Positions 51,064 through 60,118 of a stretch of DNA of 64,000 nucleotides are shown piece after piece (positions within the stretch are counted from its first letter, which is position 1; each line of letters starts with the position of its first letter). The notes under the pieces are model-generated. The model saw only the letters and a list, made by a program, of their open reading frames with translations. It did no database searches and had not been told where the DNA came from. Source of the stretch: JAMLHH01 sp037189845 (GTDB taxonomy: Bacteria; Bacteroidota; Bacteroidia; Chitinophagales; JADIYW01). The position numbers and the translations under genes are program-made. The stretch lies in contig JBBCIS010000001.1 in assembly GCA_037189845.1 (NCBI GenBank), positions 620,001-684,000 of the forward strand, written 5' to 3'.

Positions 51064-52530
51064 ATGTTGGGCATTAAAAAGATAGATGGTATAGTATTTA
51101 AAGCGTTTATAGGACCGCTGATATTTACTTTTCTTATCTCTGAATTTATCTTTTTGATGCAGTTTCTCTGGAAATACATTGATGATCTGGTAGGTAAAGG
51201 ATTGGAGTTTAACCTGATTATGCAGCTGCTCGTCCTTTTTTCGTTTAAAGTGCTCCCATTAGCACTTCCTTTATCTATTCTGCTTTCTTCAACCATGACA
51301 ATGGGGAATTTTGGAGAAAATAATGAATTGGTCGCCAGTAAAGCCTCAGGGATTTCAACTTTGAGGGTGATGGGCTCGCTGATAGCTTTTGTTACTTTCC
51401 TGAGCATAGGAGCTTATTTTTTTTCCAACAAAGTATTGCCGTACACCAATCTGAAATTTATGACATTACTCATGGATATCAGAAGGCATAAGCCTGCTCT
51501 GGATATCAAAGAAGGGGTTTTTTATAAAGGGATCAGTGGATTTACATTGAAAATAGGCAAGAAATCGCCCAATAACACTACTATTTATGACATCATAGTT
51601 TATGATCATTCGTCAGGATACGGTAATGACAATGTCATCATGGCTGACAGAGGAGAAATGGCTTTGAGCGCGGATCAGAGATATATGATCTTCGAATTGT
51701 ATAATGGCCGCCAGTATCATGATACCAGAAAACGCGGGAAAAATTATGAAAAGCTGTATGAGCAGAATGTAGTGGAATTTAAATACTACAGGAAGATATT
51801 TGATCTGAAAGAATTCAAGCTGAACCGGTCGGATGGCACGCTGTTCAAAGGTTATCATGAAATGCTTGACTCCAGACAGCTCAGGAATGAAATAGATTCT
51901 ATGAACAGAGAGCTGGCTAAAATTCCTAAAAGTATCAATGATTTTAATAAAACCTACCTCGCATATTCCAAGCCTAAGCCGGATAGTATAAAAACAGACG
52001 AGACGCTCAGACCTGTCCATGATAGCATCAGTTTGTCTTCGATCATTAACGATTCAATCCCTTCACAAGTAGTCGTGCAGGCTGCCATTACGAATGTATC
52101 TTCGATGATGAGCTATATAGATATGCAGATATCGGATGTAGCGCTCAAAAAATTCTATATACAGAAATTTCAGGTTGAGCTGAACAAGAAGTTTATGCTT
52201 TCTTTTGCCTGTGTAATTTTATTGCTGATCGGAGGCTCGATGGGTGCTATTGTCAGAAAGGGTGGTTTGGGAATGCCGATACTGATCTCGGCCTGTTTTT
52301 ATATGCTGTTTCACATCTTTAATATGATAGGAGATAAGCTGGCGTATAGTGAGGTGGTTTCAGCATTTACAGGAGCATGGTTGCCTACACTGGTATTATT
52401 ACCTATTGCTTTATGGTTGACTTATCAGGCAACGAATGACTCCAATGTGGTAAAAAAAGAGACCTATACACGGTTGCTGAGTGTTTTTGGGAAGGTCGGA
52501 AAATTATTTAAGAGAAAAGATAAACGTTGA
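51064..52530 (+). CDS. LptF/LptG-family permease
   Basis: A 488-aa YjgP/YjgQ family protein. Three hydrophobic segments near the N-terminus (IGPLIFTFLISEFIFLM; VLFSFKVLPLALPLSILLSST; LIAFVTFLSIGAYFF) are followed by a jellyroll periplasmic part (about 130-250), a Bacteroidota-type insertion of about 100 residues and three more hydrophobic segments at the end (FACVILLLIGGSMGAIV and so on). It belongs to the LPS-export ABC transporter; LptB is not here. The glycosyltransferase gene begins 1 bp after its stop. Confidence 0.88.
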   Translation: MLGIKKIDGIVFKAFIGPLIFTFLISEFIFLMQFLWKYIDDLVGKGLEFNLIMQLLVLFSFKVLPLALPLSILLSSTMTMGNFGENNELVASKASGISTLRVMGSLIAFVTFLSIGAYFFSNKVLPYTNLKFMTLLMDIRRHKPALDIKEGVFYKGISGFTLKIGKKSPNNTTIYDIIVYDHSSGYGNDNVIMADRGEMALSADQRYMIFELYNGRQYHDTRKRGKNYEKLYEQNVVEFKYYRKIFDLKEFKLNRSDGTLFKGYHEMLDSRQLRNEIDSMNRELAKIPKSINDFNKTYLAYSKPKPDSIKTDETLRPVHDSISLSSIINDSIPSQVVVQAAITNVSSMMSYIDMQISDVALKKFYIQKFQVELNKKFMLSFACVILLLIGGSMGAIVRKGGLGMPILISACFYMLFHIFNMIGDKLAYSEVVSAFTGAWLPTLVLLPIALWLTYQATNDSNVVKKETYTRLLSVFGKVGKLFKRKDKR

Positions 52531-52531
52531 T

Positions 52532-53692
52532 ATGGCTGTCATTGTCTGGTGGTGTTTGCTGATCTCAAGTTATATCTGGTATCCTTTTCTAATGAGGCTG
52601 CTGGCAAAAAACAGAAGCATTACTCAGTATAGCTATTTCGATAAAAAGGACAATTTGCCGGCGATAACAATTGTTATGGCTGTACACAATGAAGAAAAGG
52701 TGTTAGCTCATAAGCTTCAATCTGTTTTTGCTTCTGAATATGATTTTGCTAAAATCAGGCTGCTGATCGGATTGGATAACTGCTCTGATAACAGTGTGGG
52801 AATTGTCAGAGATTTTCAAGGTAAATATCCTGAGCAGGTTTCTTTTGTACAGACGGAAAGATTAGGAAAGCCGGGAATGTTGAATCATATTTTTGAGCAT
52901 TTTCAACCAGAGTCTGAACTGACAGTTTTTACCGATGCCAATGTGTTTTTTACAAAAAATACATTGTATGAGCTCGCAAAGTATTTTAAAACAGAGCAGA
53001 TGGGATTGGTAGATAGTAAATTTCTACTGTCAGATGATATTGTCAGCCATGAACGCGAAAATGAGTACCTGAATTTTGAACAGGGGCTTAAGTACAATGA
53101 AGGAATAGCATGGGGTACTATGCAGGGGCCTTTTGGAGGGTGTTTTGCTATTCGTACGAAGTTGTTTATACCTATTCCTGATAAATTTATTGTAGATGAT
53201 TTTTTCATAGGAATGAGCGTGATGAAGCAAGGATATCAGGCTATATTAAATCCTCTGGCAATAGTAATAGAGGAAGTTCATACGACCTGGAAAGATGAGT
53301 ATAGACGGAAGCAGAGGATTGCTGCGGGTAATTTTCAGAATTTGAAATATTTTTCTTCTGTATTGACAAAGCCTTTTACGGCATTGAGCATGTCCTGGTT
53401 TTTTCATAAAATCCTCAGATGGATCCTGCCGGTGCTGTTGCTGCCTGCAATTTTATCAGGATTTGTAGAATTCTATTGCTTTGGAAGCGGTTTTGTGCCT
53501 TCATTAATTACATTAATATTAATATTGGGGGTAGTGGCCTCGCTTTACATTTTACAAAGATTAACTTTGCAGTCAAGAACAATTGAGCGGCTAAGTTATT
53601 TTATTTATATCAACTTGGCGTTAGTGCAAGGGTTCATTATTTATATTAAAGGTATACAAAGCAATGTCTGGAAACCAACACAGCGGAAGTAA
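52532..53692 (+). CDS. GT2-type glycosyltransferase with C-terminal membrane segments
   Basis: The start is set at the ATG at 52532 (MAVIVWWC), since the longer frame overlaps the lptF/G-like gene; the product is 386 aa. After an N-terminal hydrophobic segment comes a GT-A fold (ITIVMAVHNEEKVLAHKL; LLIGLDNCSDNSV; VFTDANVFF with the DxD-like FTDAN; FGGCFAIRTKLF; VDDFFIGMSVMKQGY). The C-terminal part has two to three hydrophobic segments (WILPVLLLPAILSGF; FVPSLITLILILGVVASLY). It probably elongates a cell-surface polysaccharide. It overlaps ribBA by 29 bp. Confidence 0.85.
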   Translation: MAVIVWWCLLISSYIWYPFLMRLLAKNRSITQYSYFDKKDNLPAITIVMAVHNEEKVLAHKLQSVFASEYDFAKIRLLIGLDNCSDNSVGIVRDFQGKYPEQVSFVQTERLGKPGMLNHIFEHFQPESELTVFTDANVFFTKNTLYELAKYFKTEQMGLVDSKFLLSDDIVSHERENEYLNFEQGLKYNEGIAWGTMQGPFGGCFAIRTKLFIPIPDKFIVDDFFIGMSVMKQGYQAILNPLAIVIEEVHTTWKDEYRRKQRIAAGNFQNLKYFSSVLTKPFTALSMSWFFHKILRWILPVLLLPAILSGFVEFYCFGSGFVPSLITLILILGVVASLYILQRLTLQSRTIERLSYFIYINLALVQGFIIYIKGIQSNVWKPTQRK

Positions 53693-54902
53693 TATCCAAT
53701 TAGATTCTATTGAATCTGCGATTGAAGATATCAAAGCTGGCAAACTCATCATCGTAGTAGATGACGAAGACCGTGAAAACGAAGGAGATTTTATCACTGC
53801 AGCAAGAAACGCCACTCCCGAAATTATCAATTTTATGGCTACTCACGGACGCGGATTGATTTGCGCTCCATTAGATGAAGAAAGATGTAATGAGCTCGAG
53901 TTGGAAATGATGGTAGGTAGAAACAATACCTCTCATTATGATACACCATTTACCGTTTCTGTGGATCTGATCGGACATGGCTGTTCTACAGGTATTTCTA
54001 CTTCAGACAGAGCCAAAACTATTCAGGCTCTGATTGATCCGAATATCCATCCTTCAGAATTTGGAAAACCGGGGCATATTTTTCCGTTGAAAGCAAGAAA
54101 AGAAGGTGTTTTAAGACGTACAGGTCATACAGAAGCCGCTACAGATTTAGCCAGGCTGGCAGGATTCGAACCGGCGGGAATTCTGGTTGAGATCATGAAC
54201 GAAGATGGTACTATGGCACGTCTGCCTGATTTATTGAAAATTGCTAAGAAATTTGATATGAAAATTATTTCTATCAAAGATTTAGTGACATACAGATTGA
54301 AACACGAAAAGCAGGTAACCAAGGAAGTTGAAATCAAATTGCCTACTAAATATGGTGAATTTACTTTGGTATGCTATACTCAGATCAACTCCGGTGAACA
54401 ACATCTGGTATTGAAAAAAGGTAACTGGGAAGAAGGCGATGAAGTCATGGTACGCGTACATTCATCCTGTGTTACTGGTGATATCCTTGGGTCATTAAGA
54501 TGTGATTGTGGCGATCAGCTGCACAATGCTATGAAAATGGTCGAGCAGGAAGGTAAAGGAATGATTTTGTACATGATGCAGGAGGGCAGAGGCATAGGAT
54601 TGCTCAATAAGCTGAAAGCATATAAGCTGCAGGAAGAAGGTATGGATACTGTAGAAGCTAATCTTGCTTTAGGTTTCAGAGCTGATGAGAGAGATTTCGG
54701 AATCGGAGCTCAGATTCTGAGAGATCAGAAAGTGACAAAAATCCGTCTGATTTCCAACAATCCGAGAAAACGTGTAGCATTAGATGGCTATGGAATAGAG
54801 ATTGTCGATACACTTCCGATTGAGGTCTTACCCAATATTCACAACGAAGCTTACCTTTTGACAAAGCGTGATAAAATGGGACACAATATCTTAAGAGACT
54901 AA
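53664..54902 (+). CDS. ribBA: bifunctional DHBP synthase/GTP cyclohydrolase II
   Basis: A 412-aa fusion. The N-terminal half is 3,4-dihydroxy-2-butanone-4-phosphate synthase (VVDDEDRENEGDFI; GRGLICAPLD; RTGHTEAATDLARLAG). The C-terminal half (from about 220) is GTP cyclohydrolase II, with the zinc cysteines in HSSCVTGDILGSLRCDCGDQL and MQEGRGIGLLNKLKAYKLQ. Both supply riboflavin synthesis. It starts 29 bp inside the glycosyltransferase gene and ends near a terminator at 54921. Confidence 0.95.
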   Translation: MSGNQHSGSNIQLDSIESAIEDIKAGKLIIVVDDEDRENEGDFITAARNATPEIINFMATHGRGLICAPLDEERCNELELEMMVGRNNTSHYDTPFTVSVDLIGHGCSTGISTSDRAKTIQALIDPNIHPSEFGKPGHIFPLKARKEGVLRRTGHTEAATDLARLAGFEPAGILVEIMNEDGTMARLPDLLKIAKKFDMKIISIKDLVTYRLKHEKQVTKEVEIKLPTKYGEFTLVCYTQINSGEQHLVLKKGNWEEGDEVMVRVHSSCVTGDILGSLRCDCGDQLHNAMKMVEQEGKGMILYMMQEGRGIGLLNKLKAYKLQEEGMDTVEANLALGFRADERDFGIGAQILRDQKVTKIRLISNNPRKRVALDGYGIEIVDTLPIEVLPNIHNEAYLLTKRDKMGHNILRD

Positions 54903-54920
54903 CATAACTTTTTGATATAT

Positions 54921-54960
54921 GATCCCGGATCAAGCGTAAGTTTGGTTCGGGATTTTTTAT
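54921..54960 (+). terminator. terminator of ribBA
   Basis: ATCCCGGATCA pairs, with minor mispairing, with TGGTTCGGGAT and is followed by TTTTTT, 20 bp after the stop codon. Confidence 0.78.
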
Positions 54961-54981
54961 TAGCTGTCAGTAGTTTTTACT

Positions 54982-55015
54982 AAAAAGAAAGGCACCTTCG
55001 TATGAAGATGCCTTT
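54982..55015 (-). terminator. terminator of the malic enzyme gene
   Basis: AAAGGCACCTTC (54988-54999) pairs with GAAGATGCCTTT (55004-55015) with one mismatch. On the minus strand a CTTTTTAG tract follows. It is 22 bp from the malic enzyme stop and back-to-back with the ribBA terminator. Confidence 0.78.
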
Positions 55016-55036
55016 CCTAAAATGTATAGATTGCGA

Positions 55037-56254
55037 TTACAAAGGATGATTTACAATCTCCATTAATCTTTGTATTTCTACTTCCTGTAGCCACGCAGCT
55101 TTTACAGCTTCAGCGACCTTATCAGCAACACCCATATTCAGAGAAGATGGAATGATATTGTCTCTGCTGATTTCTCCTACCTCCGCAGCAATAGCATAAG
55201 CAGCAGCCAGCTTCATGCGGGGAGTGATTCTGGTAGCTCTGATTTCCAAAGCACCCTTAAAGATGCCCGGGAACGCAAGGACATTATTGACCTGATTAGG
55301 TAAATCACTTCTTCCTGTTCCTACAACACCTGCACCGCCTGCATAAGCCTCTGCAGGAGCGATTTCCGGATTCGGATTTGCCATTGCAAAGATGATCGGA
55401 TCTTTAGCCATTGTACGGATATCTTCAGCATCTAAAATGTTTTCAGAGCTTACACCAATAAACACGTCAGCACCTTCAATAGCGTCTTTTACTGTTCCTT
55501 TAAGATTGTTAGGATTAGAATATGTCAATAAAGATGCTTTTAAGCTGTTAAGATCTTTTCTTTCATTGTGAATGATACCTTTTGTATCACAGATGATGAT
55601 TTCTTTCACCGGAGTGAAAACATCAGGATCCTGATCTTTACCGTTTAAAAGATTGGAAATAGCTATTCCGGCAGCACCGGCGCCATTGATCACCACTCTT
55701 AAATCTTTGATTTCTTTGCCTAAAAGCTTACATGCATTGATCAGACCCGCTACTGTTACGATTGCAGTGCCGTGCTGGTCGTCATGAAATACGGGAATGC
55801 CTAAATCTTGCAGCCTTTCTTCGATTTCAAAACAACGTGGAGATGAAATGTCTTCTAAGTTGATACCGCCAAAAGTTGGAGCTAAAAATCTTACTGTGCG
55901 GATGATTTCTTCTGTATCAGTTGTGTCCAGACAGATAGGAAATGCATCTACACCACCAAATCTTTTGAATAACATTGCCTTACCTTCCATTACCGGCATT
56001 GCTGCTGCAGGACCGATGTTGCCAAGACCTAATACAGCTGTACCATCAGATACTACTGCAACCATATTTCCTTTGCAAGTCAATGTCCATGCTTTTTCAG
56101 GATCATTAGCGATTTGCATACAAGGTTCTGCTACACCCGGGGAGTAGCAAAGGGTCATATCTTCTTTTGAATTTAATTCAGTTTTTAATTCTACACTGAT
56201 TTTTCCACGAAGCTGCTCATGGAGGGCCAAGGATTCCCTTGAATAATCTTTCAT
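55037..56254 (-). CDS. NAD(P)-dependent malic enzyme, short form
   Basis: A 405-aa protein: malic domain at 20-170 (LCYSPGVAEPCMQIA; AVVSDGTAVLGLGNIG; GGINLEDISSPRCFEIEE; PVFHDDQHGTAI) and NAD-binding domain after it (INGAGAAGIAISNLL; GVSSENILDAED). The short form lacks the phosphotransacetylase-like C-terminal domain of the long NADP-malic enzymes. It converts malate to pyruvate and CO2. The 244-bp gap upstream (56255-56498) shows no gene or clear promoter on either strand. Monocistronic. Confidence 0.92.
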   Translation of the reverse strand: MKDYSRESLALHEQLRGKISVELKTELNSKEDMTLCYSPGVAEPCMQIANDPEKAWTLTCKGNMVAVVSDGTAVLGLGNIGPAAAMPVMEGKAMLFKRFGGVDAFPICLDTTDTEEIIRTVRFLAPTFGGINLEDISSPRCFEIEERLQDLGIPVFHDDQHGTAIVTVAGLINACKLLGKEIKDLRVVINGAGAAGIAISNLLNGKDQDPDVFTPVKEIIICDTKGIIHNERKDLNSLKASLLTYSNPNNLKGTVKDAIEGADVFIGVSSENILDAEDIRTMAKDPIIFAMANPNPEIAPAEAYAGGAGVVGTGRSDLPNQVNNVLAFPGIFKGALEIRATRITPRMKLAAAYAIAAEVGEISRDNIIPSSLNMGVADKVAEAVKAAWLQEVEIQRLMEIVNHPL

Positions 56255-56498
56255 AACTACACTTGATTCTCTACGAAAATAATAAAGATGTGTAATGATT
56301 AGTAGAGAACTATTAAAATAATCTTTCGTTTAATGTTAATTTAAAAATGATGTAGCATTTTTGTTGTGAAAATATTTTCAGCATGTAAAGTGAATGTGTT
56401 GAAATGATTAAAGAAAAATAGCCTGTTTTAATGCATACGACTATTAATTTAGAATAGCTGAGAAATAAAAATAGAATGAATATTCGCATTTTTACAAC

Positions 56499-57458
56499 AT
56501 GCAGCTCGTAGAATGTATTCCCAATTTTTCAGAAGGAAGAAATCCTGAAATTATTCATGCAATAGCTGATGCCATCAAAAGTGTTCCCAATGTGTGGTTA
56601 TTGCACGTTGATCCCGGATATGATGCAAACAGAACTGTTTACACATTTGTTGGAGATATTTCCGTTATCGGAGAAGCTGCATATCGTGCGATTCAGGTCG
56701 CCCGTGAGCTGATAGATATGCGTGTACATTATGGTGAGCATCCGCGTATGGGTGCATGTGATGTATGTCCGTTTGTACCGCTAGGAGATACGGCTTTGTC
56801 AGATGTTATTCAACTGACACATGAATTAGGAGCAAAACTGGGTGAAGCAGGAATACCTGTATATATGTATGAGCATTCTGCTAAGCTACCAGTGAGAAAA
56901 AATCTTGCTTTCCTTCGGAAAGGAGAATATGAAGCTTTACCCGAAAAATTAAAATCTGTAGACTGGAAACCTGATTATGGCCCGGATCAGCTGAATGAAC
57001 GATTCGGAGCGATGGTATTGGGCGCAAGACCGTTTCTGATTGCTTACAATGTCAATCTTGAAACGAAGGACGTGTCTGTAGCAAAAAAAATTGCAGCTGC
57101 TATCCGTGAAAGCAGCGGTGGTGTACTTAAAGGTGTAAAGGCAATTGGCTGGTGGATGGAAGAATATGATTGTGCTCAGGTTTCTACCAATATAGTAGAT
57201 ATCACCCAATCCGATGTTAAGCTGGTTTTCGATACAGTGAAAAGTATAGCTTCAAGATATGGTGTCGAAGTAAAAACCTCTGAGCTGATCGGGCTGATTC
57301 CTGAATCTGTGATCGTAAAAGTAGGCGAACAGCTGTTGCCGGATGAAAAAGATCCGGAAATCTTATCTCAGAACGCTTTTGAGTATCTCGGATTAAAATT
57401 TCTGAGTGATGACAGAATTTTAGAGAGAAGAATGAAGCAGGTGATGCTGCAAACCTAA
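56499..57458 (+). CDS. glutamate formimidoyltransferase
   Basis: A 319-aa protein matching the FtcD N-terminal domain: MQLVECIPNFSEGRN, HVDPGYDANRTVYTFVG, VHYGEHPRMGACDVCPFVPLGD (His around residue 82-86), NERFGAMVLGARPFLIAYN and the C-terminal part ending LLPDEKDPEI. It moves the formimino group of formiminoglutamate, made from histidine, onto tetrahydrofolate. No cyclodeaminase or hut genes are nearby, so the histidine pathway partners lie elsewhere. Confidence 0.9.
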   Translation: MQLVECIPNFSEGRNPEIIHAIADAIKSVPNVWLLHVDPGYDANRTVYTFVGDISVIGEAAYRAIQVARELIDMRVHYGEHPRMGACDVCPFVPLGDTALSDVIQLTHELGAKLGEAGIPVYMYEHSAKLPVRKNLAFLRKGEYEALPEKLKSVDWKPDYGPDQLNERFGAMVLGARPFLIAYNVNLETKDVSVAKKIAAAIRESSGGVLKGVKAIGWWMEEYDCAQVSTNIVDITQSDVKLVFDTVKSIASRYGVEVKTSELIGLIPESVIVKVGEQLLPDEKDPEILSQNAFEYLGLKFLSDDRILERRMKQVMLQT

Positions 57459-57529
57459 ATGTTAATTACTCATCTAAACAAATGCAGATTTTCTGCGTTT
57501 TTCCTTAACTTTTAACAAAGAAAATAATC

Positions 57530-58516
57530 ATGGAATACAGACACTTGGGAAATACTGATATAAAAGCATCAGTCATCACATTCGGAGCATGGGCCGCCGG
57601 CGGATGGATGTGGGGCAGCACAGACAGAAAAGATGCAATAGATGCGATCATTGCTTCGTATCATGAAGGTGTCACCTCTATAGATACTGCTCCCATTTAC
57701 GGAATGGGTGTCAGCGAGGAAATAGTAGGTGAAGCTATCAAAGGCATTCCAAGAGATAAAGTGCAGATCCTGACAAAATTCGGAATGCGTTGGGATCTCG
57801 AAAGTCCTAAAGGCGATTTTGTGATGAACAGCCAGAATAATCATGGACAACCTGTCGATATATATCGCTATGCAGGAAAAGAAAGTGTGATCAAAGAAGT
57901 AGAAGACAGTCTGAGAAGGCTGGGCACAGATTATATCGATCTGATTCAATTGCACTGGCCGGATAGTACAACGCCCATCAGTGAAACAATGGAAGCAATG
58001 GAAATACTCTTGCAACAAGGAAAAGTGCTTTCTGCAGGAGTGAGTAATTATAATACTGCTCAGGTAAAAGAAGCAGAAAAAACTTTGAAGATTGTCAGCA
58101 ATCAGGTGCCGTACAGCATGCTAAACAGGGAAATTGAAAGCGAATTAGTGCCTTATGCATTGGAAACAGGTTTAAGTATTATTGCTTACAGTCCTTTAGA
58201 AAGAGGGCTTCTTTCGGGTAAATATTTTAAAAATGCAGAGCTTGCCAAAAACGACCACAGAGGTGGATATTTCCGGAAGTTTGACAAAGAAAAAGTAGAA
58301 TCTTTCTTGAAAAAAATAGAACCGGTTGCAAAAAGTAAATCAGCCACATTATCACAGTTGGTATTGAGATGGACAACTTTGCAACCAGCGATTACTGTAG
58401 TTTTAGCGGGAGCGAGAAATGCACAGCAATCTGTAGAAAATGCACGTTCTATGCAGATATCTTTATCTCAGGAAGAGCTGGATTTTATAGAATCCGCATT
58501 GAATGAAATTGCTTAA
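57530..58516 (+). CDS. aldo/keto reductase
   Basis: A 328-aa AKR. The opening MEYRHLGNTDIKASVITFGAW, DTAPIYGMGVSEEIVG (catalytic Asp and Tyr), ILTKFG (catalytic Lys), IQLHWPD (catalytic His), GKVLSAGVSNY and the final NADPH-binding segment VVLAGARNAQQSVENA are in the expected order. It reduces a carbonyl with NADPH; the substrate is unknown. Genes for two membrane proteins follow. Confidence 0.92.
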   Translation: MEYRHLGNTDIKASVITFGAWAAGGWMWGSTDRKDAIDAIIASYHEGVTSIDTAPIYGMGVSEEIVGEAIKGIPRDKVQILTKFGMRWDLESPKGDFVMNSQNNHGQPVDIYRYAGKESVIKEVEDSLRRLGTDYIDLIQLHWPDSTTPISETMEAMEILLQQGKVLSAGVSNYNTAQVKEAEKTLKIVSNQVPYSMLNREIESELVPYALETGLSIIAYSPLERGLLSGKYFKNAELAKNDHRGGYFRKFDKEKVESFLKKIEPVAKSKSATLSQLVLRWTTLQPAITVVLAGARNAQQSVENARSMQISLSQEELDFIESALNEIA

Positions 58517-58528
58517 AATATAGATGAT

Positions 58529-58906
58529 ATGTGTTTGATATCTAAAATTATTGTTGGCTTGGTTGCTGTTCAGCATCTGTATATACTTTGGTTTGAAATG
58601 TTTGCCTGGGAAACCAAAGGCAGACAGATATTTAAAGGTGCAATGCCGGCTGAGTTGTTCAAACCAACCAAAGGGCTTGCAGCCAACCAGGGTTTGTATA
58701 ATGGCTTTTTATCAGCTGGTTTGATCTGGTCATTATTTATTCAGGATATGAATTGGCAGCAAAATGTCGCTCTCTTCTTTTTGGGATGTGTTGCTGTTGC
58801 AGGCATTTTCGGTGGTGTGACAGCTACAAAGAAAATCTTCTTTGTGCAGGGTGTTCCTGCACTGGTAGGAGTGGTGTCAATACTAATAGGATGCTGGGTG
58901 AAATAG
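58529..58906 (+). CDS. DUF1304 membrane protein
   Basis: A 125-aa protein with four hydrophobic segments (SKIIVGLVAVQHLYILWFEMF; LYNGFLSAGLIWSLFI; ALFFLGCVAVAGIFGG; FVQGVPALVGVVSILIG). The GLAANQGLYNGFLSAGL motif identifies the DUF1304 family, function unknown. It starts 12 bp after the aldo/keto reductase stop and is probably co-transcribed with it. Confidence 0.85.
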   Translation: MCLISKIIVGLVAVQHLYILWFEMFAWETKGRQIFKGAMPAELFKPTKGLAANQGLYNGFLSAGLIWSLFIQDMNWQQNVALFFLGCVAVAGIFGGVTATKKIFFVQGVPALVGVVSILIGCWVK

Positions 58907-58941
58907 GAATATTATTCAATAGACAGGCTTGATGGCGATCA

Positions 58942-59379
58942 GTGTTATCCTTTAATCTGAAAAATATTACACCTTTATTGTTTGCATTTACCTTATTGGC
59001 ATGTAAAGAAAGTCAGTTTCATTATGAGGAGGTGAAAATAGATGATAAGGTTTTTGCCAGAGCAAAGATGACTAAAAATTCCGATCAGATAGTGGGAATT
59101 GAAGTGGATGATACTGCTTCTTTTTATCTGTATTTCAAGGATTATTATAATCCAATGTACTATGGGGTAGGTATATATACATATTATTGTTTGCGCTGTC
59201 ATGCAGCATATCCTATTACAAAAGAGATTTTTAGAGATGAATATTTACAGATGGATAGCTTATATGATTTTATTAAAAGCAAATCACATGTAGAGAATTC
59301 CTCAGAAAACGGTATGGATGAGTTGAATAAGGAGGAAGTTTATCTGATGTTGAAGTATATAAAAGGAGAAAGTGACTAA
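58942..59379 (+). CDS. lipoprotein with CXXCH haem-binding motif
   Basis: A 145-aa protein, start read at a GTG (58942). A lipobox-like LLACKES follows a hydrophobic stretch, so Cys at about residue 21 is probably lipidated. The motif YYCLRCHAAYP at about 82-92 is CxxCH, the covalent haem attachment site of c-type cytochromes. The rest is acidic and shows no second site or clear axial Met. It may be a small membrane-anchored cytochrome c. I have not identified a family. Its last codons form the left copy of a 17-bp direct repeat. Confidence 0.6.
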   Translation: MLSFNLKNITPLLFAFTLLACKESQFHYEEVKIDDKVFARAKMTKNSDQIVGIEVDDTASFYLYFKDYYNPMYYGVGIYTYYCLRCHAAYPITKEIFRDEYLQMDSLYDFIKSKSHVENSSENGMDELNKEEVYLMLKYIKGESD

Positions 59380-59649
59380 ACCACTCTGCACTGAAAGTAC
59401 AGAGGTTTATAAGCGGACTAAAAGTCCGTACATCTCACTTGTCCGAGATTTTTTTGCAGAGACAAGTGATGTTGTCAGACACGAGAATAGCACGAATGAA
59501 CACGAATTTAAATACCATTCGTGCTAATCTATGAAACGTGAGTTCGACGGAGTCAAATTCGTGTCTGAAAAGTTTTTAGAAACTGAAAGTTAACCGCACT
59601 AAGGTGCGGGGTTTTAACCACATCTGTGACTAATAAAAGGAGAAAGTGA
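59359..59649. repeat. 257-bp palindrome-rich insert flanked by 17-bp direct repeats
   Basis: ATAAAAGGAGAAAGTGA occurs at 59359-59375 and again at 59633-59649. Between them: a near-perfect AAACC-CTCTG/CAGAG-GTTT stem, CGGACT-AAA-AGTCCG, the 9-bp stem TCACTTGTC/GACAAGTGA, a stretch with repeated CACGAAT and ATTCGTG words (about 59480-59570), and CCGCAC-TAAG-GTGCGG. No coding frame. The left repeat includes the end of the 58942-59379 gene. It looks like an inserted cassette of small hairpins. Confidence 0.6.
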
Positions 59650-59674
59650 ATAAATGGAACATCCCTTTTTCTTA

Positions 59675-60058
59675 TCAAGATGTTGTTTTGTCCAACTTGT
59701 TTTGATACATAATTGAAATCAGCACAAAAATCAGCAGAACATTAAACTCCATGCCATTCCTGCCACCTCCGACGACAAACCAACCTTCCTGAAAATGTAT
59801 CATATAGATCCCCGTTATCAGAATAAAGATGGTAGTATATGCAGCAACTTTTACAAACTTGTCCAATAACAGTAGTACAGCACAAACAATGTGTGATAAT
59901 TTAATCGCCCAGGCAAGGTATAACCCAAAAGGAGCAAACCCGATCTGATTTAAATACAGATTGCCAAAATCATTGATTCCATTATTGAAAATTCCCGGAA
60001 TGCTGTGCACCAGTAAAGTGATGGCAACGGCAATTCTTAAGATAAGTGTGTTGTTCAT
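59675..60058 (-). CDS. DoxX-like membrane protein
   Basis: A 127-aa protein with four hydrophobic segments (LRIAVAITLLVHSIPGIF; PFGLYLAWAIKLSHIVCAVLLLL; VAAYTTIFILITGIYMI; MEFNVLLIFVLISIMYQ). The LLVHSIPG segment and WFVVGGGRNGMEF are typical of the DoxX/quinol-oxidase-subunit-like family. The function is not known. It overlaps no neighbour; a 60-bp gap separates it from the lipoprotein gene upstream. Confidence 0.85.
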   Translation of the reverse strand: MNNTLILRIAVAITLLVHSIPGIFNNGINDFGNLYLNQIGFAPFGLYLAWAIKLSHIVCAVLLLLDKFVKVAAYTTIFILITGIYMIHFQEGWFVVGGGRNGMEFNVLLIFVLISIMYQNKLDKTTS

Positions 60059-60118
60059 ACAATAGATTTTTCTTAAGATGAATTATATAATGAATGATCT
60101 TTTTAATGAGCTGGCAAA

